Source: Fidelibacterota bacterium
GTDB lineage: Bacteria; Pseudomonadota; Alphaproteobacteria; Rhodospirillales; Rhodospirillaceae
Reading direction: 5' to 3'
Assembly: GCA_947473445.1 (NCBI GenBank)
Contig: CANJEU010000076.1
Location: 1-8,466, forward strand
Length of the DNA stretch: 8,466 bases
Shown here: piece after piece, positions 1-5,633 of the stretch
How positions within the stretch are numbered: position 1 is the first letter of the stretch
Layout of the letters: each line of letters opens with the position of its first letter
The notes under the pieces: generated by a model
Told to the model about the DNA's origin: nothing
The model's input: only the letters and a program-made list of their open reading frames with translations
Databases searched by the model: none
Translations under genes and position numbers: made by a program

Positions 1-2
1 AA

Positions 3-947
3 TGCCCGAAGGGCCTGTCGCCCAACGGTCCGCGTGAAATCTTCAAGACGCTGTTCCCGAATCTCGGCCCGGTCGCGGAAACCCAGCTCGCCCGCGAAGC
101 CATAAAGATGTACCCGAACGATCTCGGCGGGAATAAATTCGACTACATCACCGTTACCGGCAACGTCGCGAACGGCCTCAACCTCGACGGCAAGGTCGAC
201 GCGGACGACTTCACCAGCCCCACCGGCGAAAAAGGCATCGATAACGCTTTCTATCATGTCACCGGCTGCAATTCGCAGTTCCGTGGCCCGGAAGGCCAGC
301 TGCAGCTGTTCGCCAATAAGCAGATCCCAGGCTTTGGTTATAACCGCATCCTGCTCGAAATCACCGAAGTCGACAGCCTCGCCGATGATCCGGATGTGAT
401 GGTCACCGTCTATCGCGGCCGCGATCCGCTGCTGCTCGACGCCACCGGTGAAAAGGTTGCCCCCGGCGGCACGCAGCGCGTCGACATGAAGTACGGCACA
501 AAGATCATTCAGCAGTTCCGCGGCAAGATCGAAGGCGGCGTGCTGATGACCGAATCAAAGGACGGCAAGTGGCCGTGGCAGATCTTCGGCGGCGTGCCCT
601 ATGCGCTGCAGGTGCGCGATATGCGCTTTGCCATGAAACTCACCCCAACAGCCGCCAACGGCCTCATCGCCGGCTACTACGATACCGAATCTCTCTATAA
701 GTGGCTGACCAGCTGGTCGACGCACCACCTCTCCTACGGCCAGCTTGAAGCGGCCGAGTTCCATTGGCAGGTCAAGAAGTACGCCGACGCCTATCCGGAC
801 GCACAGGGTAAGAACACCGCGATCTCGAGCGCCATCACGCTCGATATGGCACAGGTGTACATCGTTCACCCGGACCGTCCGGTGGCCGATGCCGGCCCGG
901 CCACGTCCGGCACGACGCGCGCGACCCGCGCGGCCGAACAGCGCTAG
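3..947 (+). CDS. Uncharacterised protein, 3' part (5' end outside window)
   Basis: The reading frame is open from the first bases and ends at TAG, giving 314 residues without the true start. The first internal ATG (108) is not taken as the start because the frame stays open and protein-like upstream (it begins CPKGLSPNGPREIF). I do not recognise a characterised family. Visible features are a DGKVDADDF stretch resembling a calcium-binding dockerin/EF-hand loop (about residues 61-69), the phrase GIDNAFYHVTGC shortly after it, alternating hydrophobic strands suggesting a beta-rich fold (ILLEITEVDSL, VMVTVYRGRDPL), and a low-complexity Ala/Thr/Arg tail (GTTRATRAAEQR). Two cysteines and the absence of membrane segments would fit an exported protein, but the signal-peptide region is missing. 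A strong terminator follows the stop. Coding is certain; function is unknown. Confidence 0.85.
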   Translation, partial: CPKGLSPNGPREIFKTLFPNLGPVAETQLAREAIKMYPNDLGGNKFDYITVTGNVANGLNLDGKVDADDFTSPTGEKGIDNAFYHVTGCNSQFRGPEGQLQLFANKQIPGFGYNRILLEITEVDSLADDPDVMVTVYRGRDPLLLDATGEKVAPGGTQRVDMKYGTKIIQQFRGKIEGGVLMTESKDGKWPWQIFGGVPYALQVRDMRFAMKLTPTAANGLIAGYYDTESLYKWLTSWSTHHLSYGQLEAAEFHWQVKKYADAYPDAQGKNTAISSAITLDMAQVYIVHPDRPVADAGPATSGTTRATRAAEQR

Positions 948-1003
948 AAGCGAACCGCGGAGGTCCCGGGCAAGAATCACGTTCGGGAACACTGCGAAAA
1001 AAC

Positions 1004-1034
1004 AACGGCCCCCGCCTCAAACGGGGGCCGTTTT
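1004..1034. terminator. Bidirectional intrinsic terminator
   Basis: A perfect 11-bp stem (AACGGCCCCCG, 1004-1014, with CGGGGGCCGTT, 1022-1032) encloses a 7-nt loop. On the + strand it runs into TTTTCC. On the minus strand the hairpin is followed after GTTG or so by a run of six T (the A run at about 997-1002). It therefore ends both the + gene stopping at 947 and the minus LRR gene stopping at 1074, which converge here. Confidence 0.9.
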
Positions 1035-1073
1035 CCTTTGGCGGTAGTGCTTCAAGTCGTCCGCGCGAACGGC

Positions 1074-1850
1074 TTAGGGGCGTTCCTCGATGTTGACGGT
1101 TATTTCTTCATCCGTGATGACAACGCCAGGTATCGCGGCGCGGAGGCGCGCAATACCGGCCTCGCTCACCTTCGAATTGCCAACCGACATCATCAGCAAG
1201 CTCTTGAGGCCACGTAAGGCGTCCATGCCGCTGTCGGTAACAGCGGTGCTGCGGAAACGCAGGACTTTCAAACGCGGCGATGCCACCAATGCCGTAATGC
1301 CCGCATCGGTGACGGCGGTCCCGGATATTTCCAGCAAATAAAGCCGTGGAAGTGTCGCAATGCTCTTCATCCCAGCATCGGTAATCTTGGTTCGGCCGAG
1401 CAGCAGCTGACGCAGCTCGAGCCCCACCCTGGATTTCGCAATTGTCGCCAAGCCCGCGTCTGAAATCGGACTATTGAACAAGCCAAGAAGGCGAAGTTTA
1501 GGAAAATGATCGAGGTGGCTCAGGAGTTCGTCGTCCACCGACGTGTCCAGAAAACGAAGCATTTCGATACTGGGGAAAAGCCGCAGGTGATCGATGGCAC
1601 GATTGTCGAATTGTTTTCCAATCAGACGGACCTCGATCGCCTCGGTTCCGGCGGGTGTGGTCCTGATCACAAAAGTCGCGCCCTGACTTACAAGCGCATC
1701 GAACGCCTTTTGGGCTTTCGCGTCGGCAAATATCGCCGGCGGCGGAACTGAATCGGCGGCGCGCGCCGAACCGGCCGACCGCAATGCCGAGGCCGCGACG
1801 CCTGCTGTCGCAACAAAGATAGCGAGCTGGTGAAACTTCCGCCGGATCAT
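1074..1850 (-). CDS. Secreted leucine-rich-repeat protein
   Basis: The product has 258 residues. The start at 1850 is preferred over upstream in-frame ATGs (1865, 1955) because AAGGGGG lies 5 nt before it and it opens directly on a signal peptide: basic MIRRK, hydrophobic core LAIFVATAGVAASAL, and a likely cut after SARA near residue 31. From about residue 91 to 242 there are five or more repeats of the ribonuclease-inhibitor-like type with the phrase T-x-V/I-[ST]-D-A-G-[LMI]: SPISDAG, TKITDAG, TAVTDAG, TAVTDSG, SKVSEAG, each followed by a leucine-rich strand. This architecture normally forms a curved binding surface, so a protein-binding role in the periplasm or outside the cell is inferred; the ligand is unknown. 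The gene follows the AraC-type regulator gene by 35 bp on the same strand, so co-transcription is likely. It ends at TAA facing the shared terminator. Confidence 0.85.
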   Translation of the reverse strand: MIRRKFHQLAIFVATAGVAASALRSAGSARAADSVPPPAIFADAKAQKAFDALVSQGATFVIRTTPAGTEAIEVRLIGKQFDNRAIDHLRLFPSIEMLRFLDTSVDDELLSHLDHFPKLRLLGLFNSPISDAGLATIAKSRVGLELRQLLLGRTKITDAGMKSIATLPRLYLLEISGTAVTDAGITALVASPRLKVLRFRSTAVTDSGMDALRGLKSLLMMSVGNSKVSEAGIARLRAAIPGVVITDEEITVNIEERP

Positions 1851-1855
1851 GAGCA

Positions 1856-1862
1856 CCCCCTT
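1856..1862 (-). promoter_or_regulatory. Ribosome binding site of the LRR gene
   Basis: On the minus strand AAGGGGG lies 5 nt before the ATG at 1850. It is what selects that start over the in-frame ATG at 1865, which overlaps this site, and the ATG at 1955, which would overlap the end of the regulator gene. Confidence 0.6.
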
Positions 1863-1885
1863 CATTCTTCGTTGGCGAGATGAAG

Positions 1886-2845
1886 CTACTTTGGCGCTAA
1901 GCGTTTGTCGCCGTTTCGGGCTTTCGAAAAATTGCCTAATTGGGATTGCCGCCACGCCATGGGCGCCATCCCTGTCATGGCCCGAAAGGCAGCGGAAAAA
2001 TTGGCGGGATTTTCAAATCCACAGGCTCGGCCGATGTCCGCGGCGCAATCATCCCCTTTCAAAAGCAGATGCTCGGCGGCGGCGATCCTTCTCTTCAATA
2101 CAAACTGATACGGCGTGAGGCCAATGACGTCCCGAAAGCGGCGCAGAAAATGATGCTTTGCCATGCACGCGACTGCCGAGAGGCGGTCTAAGTCGAGGGG
2201 CGTGCGAATATTATCCTCGATGTAATCAACGGCGCGGCGGATGCGACGCACGGTTTCCTCCCGCGTCACTCGCCGCACGGCGGCAACTTTGCGCGTCTGG
2301 ACAAAGACTTCGGCTTGAGCCGCAACCGCTTCGCCAACAATCGTGCACATGCCCGCTCTTACGATCTCGGGTGAAATCGCATCCACTTCCCACAGGGTTC
2401 TCAATGATGATCGCAGCCGGGATATCGACTCAGATACGCGATGCCGGATCGGCATGAATTCAGGCCTACCTGCCGAGACTGTATGGGCGTTAGCCAGCAG
2501 GTCGTCCTCCGAGCAAAAGTGGCTTGCCCAAGCGTCGCGGAGGTCCGTCTCGGTCAGAAATATCGTGAAGTTAAAGAGCGTGGATTCGGACGGAGTTCTA
2601 AATTCGTAGTCCTGACCGGCATTCACGACCACATAGTGGCTTTCGTCGATCCATAGATTTTGCCGCTCGACCTGAAATGGTACGCCCCCGCCACCGTAGG
2701 CCTTGATGGACCATCCGGCCGGACCCTTCCCATGACGATGGTAGGGCGGGCCCAGGATCATTTCGCTTGCGATATGGCGCGACGGCATTGTCCCAGAAGA
2801 CCTTCTGATCACCACGCCCCGGCACTCTGTTCTAATTTGCCTCAT
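1886..2845 (-). CDS. AraC-family transcriptional regulator
   Basis: The product has 319 residues. The C-terminal 100 (about 200-300) form the AraC/XylS double helix-turn-helix domain. The first HTH includes LDLDRLSAVACMAKHHFLRRFRD, split here as LDLDRLSAVA and KHHFLRRFRDVIGLTPYQF; the second includes ADIGRACGFENPANFSAAFR, ending in the family-typical F-R-A-M-T-G-M-A-P. The N-terminal half (about 25-100) has HRHGKGP and a strand-rich segment compatible with a cupin-like sensor domain, whose ligand cannot be told. The 2845 start has no clear ribosome binding site; ATG 2788 (residue 20, MPSRHIASEM) is a reasonable alternative and would widen the divergent gap to 104 bp. The gene is divergent from the DUF6265 gene and precedes the LRR gene, so both are plausible targets. 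A cytoplasmic DNA-binding activator is the expected role. Confidence 0.9.
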   Translation of the reverse strand: MRQIRTECRGVVIRRSSGTMPSRHIASEMILGPPYHRHGKGPAGWSIKAYGGGGVPFQVERQNLWIDESHYVVVNAGQDYEFRTPSESTLFNFTIFLTETDLRDAWASHFCSEDDLLANAHTVSAGRPEFMPIRHRVSESISRLRSSLRTLWEVDAISPEIVRAGMCTIVGEAVAAQAEVFVQTRKVAAVRRVTREETVRRIRRAVDYIEDNIRTPLDLDRLSAVACMAKHHFLRRFRDVIGLTPYQFVLKRRIAAAEHLLLKGDDCAADIGRACGFENPANFSAAFRAMTGMAPMAWRQSQLGNFSKARNGDKRLAPK

Positions 2846-2877
2846 GCGGAAAGAGGGGGAATACTTGGCGCGTCCTC

Positions 2878-2884
2878 GGGAGGG
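2878..2884 (+). promoter_or_regulatory. Ribosome binding site of the DUF6265 gene
   Basis: GGGAGGG ends 8 nt before the ATG at 2893 but only 2 nt before the in-frame ATG at 2887. The spacing therefore favours the start at 2893. Confidence 0.6.
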
Positions 2885-2892
2885 TCATGTTC

Positions 2893-3342
2893 ATGCATGG
2901 GTTAACCGGTGCATTTATCGCCATCACGATGCTTGCGTCTCCGGCGCTTGGGGCGGATTTCGCGCAGATGTCGTTCATGTCCGGGTGCTGGAAAACTGCC
3001 CCCGGCGTCACCCCGGAGTATCGCGAATGCTACACGGCGCCGAAGGCCGGCATGATGCAAGGCTCAAGCCAGACCATCGAAAGCGGCAAGACGACGTTTT
3101 TCGAATTCAGTCTCGTAATCGAAGGCGGGGGCAAGATCGTCTACCGGCCCTTCATCAAGGGCGTCCAATCGGTGGACTTCACCTTGACGAAACTTGCGGC
3201 GGGCGAGGCGGTTTTTGAGAACCTCACCCACGACTACCCGCAGCGGGTCATTTACCGCAAAGGGAGGGATGGCAAACTCACCGCGCGCATCGAAGACGCG
3301 ACGGGCAATAAATTCGAACAATGGGTGATGCAGCCACAGTGA
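2893..3342 (+). CDS. Secreted DUF6265-family protein
   Basis: The product has 149 residues starting at ATG 2893, chosen by ribosome-binding-site spacing. A signal peptide is visible (MHGLTGAFIAITMLASPALG, likely cut near residues 20-21), so the mature protein is probably periplasmic. The remainder matches the pattern of the DUF6265 family as I know it: FMSGCWKT near residue 28, a YTAPKAGMMQGSSQT segment, FFEFSLVIE near 69, and the signature AVFENLTHDYPQRVIYRK near 106-123. The family has no established biochemical function; the fold is expected to be a small beta-barrel-like domain. The length is normal for a complete member. It is transcribed away from the AraC-type regulator with 47 bp between start codons, so control by that regulator is likely but inferred. 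Confidence 0.85.
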   Translation: MHGLTGAFIAITMLASPALGADFAQMSFMSGCWKTAPGVTPEYRECYTAPKAGMMQGSSQTIESGKTTFFEFSLVIEGGGKIVYRPFIKGVQSVDFTLTKLAAGEAVFENLTHDYPQRVIYRKGRDGKLTARIEDATGNKFEQWVMQPQ

Positions 3343-3456
3343 GGCTTATCGCCCGACGCTGAACGAAAGCGATCCAAGACCGGCAAGCGTGACCGCGGCA
3401 ACATCGTCGCGCGCCAGGGTAACCCCATCGCGCCGCGCTGAAGCGGCATACAATTA

Positions 3457-3474
3457 CCCGGTCATATGGCCGGG
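3457..3474. terminator. Weak hairpin between convergent genes
   Basis: CCCGGTC (3457-3463) and GGCCGGG (3468-3474) can pair with one G-T pair around a 4-nt ATAT loop. It lies between the convergent DUF6265 gene (stop 3342) and the small membrane protein gene (stop 3507). There is no clear T run on either strand, so terminator function is only possible. Confidence 0.3.
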
Positions 3475-3500
3475 ATAGTATGGCTTTATCCTGCGTCTGC

Positions 3501-3519
3501 GGCCGCTTACTTTGCGGCC
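3501..3519. repeat. Inverted repeat around the stop codon
   Basis: GGCCGC (3501-3506) and GCGGCC (3514-3519) flank the TAA stop (minus strand, 3509-3507) of the small membrane protein gene. The 6-bp GC stem with a 7-nt loop could slow polymerase or protect mRNA ends. No T run follows, and chance is possible in GC-rich DNA. Confidence 0.3.
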
Positions 3520-3887
3520 AGCGGGGGCACTTTCTGACCCATGGTGACATTGACCCGCGTCTTGCCGTCAGCGCCCCGGGAACAGATCACGCGGTTGACG
3601 TTCGGCCCTTCAACGTCAGGCGTCGTGTAGTCGGCGCGCAAGACCAGGCCCCATGCCTGTGATTGGGTGAAGAGCATATCGGTGAAGACCCAGGCCGAGG
3701 GCAACGACTTGAAACAAGCATCACGAAACGCCTCGTCGGCGGCGACGGGGGTTTCGTTCTCTGGAACGAGCGGGGCGAATTCGGCGGGCGCGGCCGGCGC
3801 CGGCTGCCGCGGGGGGCCGGGAAGCACATAAACGATGGCCGCGACGACCAAGATAAAAAGGACCGTAAGGCCTAGGGCTCGCATCAT
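3507..3887 (-). CDS. Small membrane-anchored protein of unknown function
   Basis: The product has 126 residues (or 125 from the second ATG at 3884). It starts with one hydrophobic segment, about residues 4-22 (LGLTVLFILVVAAIVYVL), then a Pro/Ala-rich linker (PGPPRQPAPAAPAEFAPL), then a compact domain of about 75 residues with two cysteines (C58, C102) that could form a disulfide. The topology is most simply an N-terminal anchor with the domain in the periplasm. The domain contains FRDACFKSLPSAW and VNRVICSRGADGKTRVNV. I do not recognise the family. No strong ribosome binding site precedes the start. The gene is monocistronic by position and converges with the DUF6265 gene. Base composition and codon use look like the chromosomal flank, so I treat it as the last gene before the accessory region. 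Confidence 0.75.
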   Translation of the reverse strand: MMRALGLTVLFILVVAAIVYVLPGPPRQPAPAAPAEFAPLVPENETPVAADEAFRDACFKSLPSAWVFTDMLFTQSQAWGLVLRADYTTPDVEGPNVNRVICSRGADGKTRVNVTMGQKVPPLAAK

Positions 3888-3970
3888 CGCTTGTTGCTCG
3901 TGTTAAGGGGGTCGATCTGACATCTGACACCGCAAATTAGCGTCGATGCGCCCGGACAGCTATTCATAAA

Positions 3971-3985
3971 CGCGCACGGTGCGCG
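3971..3985. repeat. Perfect GC-rich palindrome
   Basis: CGCGCAC and GTGCGCG form a perfect 7-bp inverted repeat around a single central G. It lies 83 bp upstream of the start of the minus gene at 3887 and just before the HNH remnant. It could be an operator or part of a lost gene boundary; no partner is known. Confidence 0.35.
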
Positions 3986-4055
3986 CGGCCGCGGACCGCC
4001 CTCAAGAAAGCTCAAGAGCACGGGCAAAACCTCTGACTTAAGATTTCCTGAATGA

Positions 4056-4481
4056 CCCGCGCGGGCAGCGCAAGGCTGCTGTCAGCCAAAATTCCGCAGA
4101 TCTCTTGTAAGTCGGTACGGCCCCAGCTGCATGATAACTGGCTGCACCCTAATGGACATTGTTGAAGCGGCTCATATTTGGCCCTATCGCGGACAAGACG
4201 ATCATCATCCGGAAAATGGGCTACTGCTCCGCGGCGATCTCCACACCCTGTTTGATCTGGATATATTGGCCATATCACCACAGGACTTACGCGTCGCCCT
4301 TCACCCCGCCGCCATGTCCTCAGGGTATGATACGTTGCAGGGATTGATGCTGCGCGGATGTGAAATTCTTAGGCCGTCAAGACTTGCACTTGATCAACGG
4401 TGGAACACTTTCCTTGAAAAATGCCAAGCCAGCTCGCTGAATCTGCAAACACTTGAACCTGTGACCGTATCGTTTGTCTGA
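4056..4481 (+). pseudogene. HNH_2-type endonuclease, 5'-truncated remnant
   Basis: The frame from 4056 to the TGA at 4481 encodes the C-terminal domain of an HNH_2-type (PF13391-like) endonuclease. It reads QPKFRRSLVSRYGPSCMITGC, in two parts PKFRRSLVSRYG and CMITGC, then EAAHIWPYRG, PENGLLLRGDLHTLFD, and LAISPQDLRV. The AHI histidine, the ENGL asparagine and the DLH histidine, the usual active-site set, are all kept. Homology begins upstream of the first ATG (4131), but an in-frame TGA stands at 4053-4055 and no ATG, GTG or TTG occurs between it and 4131. The N-terminal part is therefore missing or frameshifted. Such HNH_2 domains normally sit at the C-terminus of proteins of 250-350 residues. 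No ribosome binding site precedes 4131. I read it as a decayed gene, though a short protein from 4131 cannot be excluded. Confidence 0.75.
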
Positions 4482-4531
4482 GTATCTCGCACTAGCAGCG
4501 TCGGGCTTTGGTCCCGCAGCGGAAACCTACA

Positions 4532-5530
4532 ATGGAAAAACACTCGCCCAGCTATATGCTTCTGTCGGACTTTATTGGCAGGCAGATGCGCATGTCCCAT
4601 ATTTATCAGCCCGTCATGCTACGCGAGTTGCTGATCAATGATGGCAGAGCGACCGTCAATCAGATTGCGAAGGCTTTACTCGGGCGGGACGCGTCGCAGA
4701 TAGAGTACTACGAGGCCATAGTGAAGAATATGGTGGGCAAAGTTCTCACCAAAAACCGCGGCCTCACCGAACGATCCGGCGATGAGTATTTCCTAAAGGG
4801 AACTTCCGGACTCGCGCCTGATGAACGTCGTGCATTGATCGTAATGTGCGAAGAAAAGATCGAGCAATACCTAGAGAAAAGAGGAGACACCGTTTGGGAG
4901 CATAGAACGAAAAGTGCTGGCTATATCTCTGGCACCATCCGTTATGACGTTCTTAAGCGCGCAAAGTTTCGTTGCGAACTGTGCGGGATTTCCGCAGGGG
5001 ATCGCGCTCTCGAAGTTGATCATATCGTGCCTCGGAATTGGCAAGGAACGGATGATCCGAGCAACCTTCAAGCACTCTGTTATTCATGCAACGCAATGAA
5101 GCGAGATAGAGACTCCGAGGACTTTCGGCACGTGGCAGATAGTTATGACCACCGTGATCACGATTGCATTTTCTGTAATGTGCCAAAAACGATGATTGTC
5201 ATGCAAAATGAACTCTGTTTTGCAGTGCGGGACAATTTCCCCGTTACAGAAATGCACACGCTGGTGATTCCCAAACGGCATACGCCAGACTATTTCTCGC
5301 TCTATCAACCGGAATTAAATGCCGCAAACTCGCTAATCGCGTCGTTGCGCTCTGACATAATGGGTTCAGGGCAAAGGGTTGATGGCTTCAACATCGGAAT
5401 TAATGCCGGCAATTCTGCCGGTCAGACGATCTTTCATTGCCACATTCACCTGATTCCACGGCGGTCCGGTGACGTTGAAAATCCCCGAGGGGGAGTTCGG
5501 GGCGTAATACCACACAGGCAGACGTATTGA
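4532..5530 (+). CDS. HNH endonuclease - HIT domain fusion protein
   Basis: The product has 332 residues from ATG 4532; a TTG start 24 bp upstream (4508) and an ATG at 4556 are alternatives, and no strong ribosome binding site decides. Three parts are visible. Residues about 20-90 are helical and look like a winged-helix/HTH (YQPVMLRELLIN, TVNQIAKALLGRD). Residues about 140-190 form a classical HNH nuclease: zinc cysteines CELC (148, 151) and CYSC (183, 186), DHIVP with D163-H164, and N178 in SNLQALC. Residues about 212-332 form a HIT domain: CIFC (212, 215), the catalytic H-x-H-x-H at 302, 304, 306 (HCHIHLIPRR), and the family-typical ending DVENPRGGVRGVIP. HIT enzymes hydrolyse or transfer nucleotidyl groups, and aprataxin-type members remove AMP from DNA ends. 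A DNA-cutting and end-processing role is inferred. All motif residues are intact and the gene is G+C-poor against its flanks. Confidence 0.9.
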   Translation: MEKHSPSYMLLSDFIGRQMRMSHIYQPVMLRELLINDGRATVNQIAKALLGRDASQIEYYEAIVKNMVGKVLTKNRGLTERSGDEYFLKGTSGLAPDERRALIVMCEEKIEQYLEKRGDTVWEHRTKSAGYISGTIRYDVLKRAKFRCELCGISAGDRALEVDHIVPRNWQGTDDPSNLQALCYSCNAMKRDRDSEDFRHVADSYDHRDHDCIFCNVPKTMIVMQNELCFAVRDNFPVTEMHTLVIPKRHTPDYFSLYQPELNAANSLIASLRSDIMGSGQRVDGFNIGINAGNSAGQTIFHCHIHLIPRRSGDVENPRGGVRGVIPHRQTY

Positions 5531-5633
5531 GCTAAGCCACTTTACTCGGTTTCGAGCCGCGCAATCTGGCGTCGACGCGGGTCAACACGCGAGCGGCAGC
5601 CTGACGATTGGCGCTAGCGACGTTGCGATCTAG

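Noticed and set aside
555..992. Open minus frame opposite the first gene
   Set aside because: It is Arg/Gly-rich, has no recognisable domain, and lies antisense to a clearly protein-like frame; a shadow of GC-rich coding DNA.
2158..2609. Plus-strand open frames opposite the AraC-type gene
   Set aside because: They are antisense to a well-supported regulator, lack ribosome binding sites, and show no family resemblance.
4012..4281. Minus-strand 89-residue frame over the HNH remnant
   Set aside because: The + strand frame carries clear HNH_2 homology; this one has no recognisable sequence.
4131..4481. HNH remnant as an intact 116-residue gene starting at ATG 4131
   Set aside because: Homology (FRRSLVSRYG...C) runs upstream of that ATG in the same frame and no ribosome binding site precedes it.
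5569..5578. Palindrome GCGTCGACGC between the convergent HNH-HIT and GHKL genes
   Set aside because: A 10-bp GC-rich palindrome with no loop or T run is not a terminator, and it is common by chance in such DNA.
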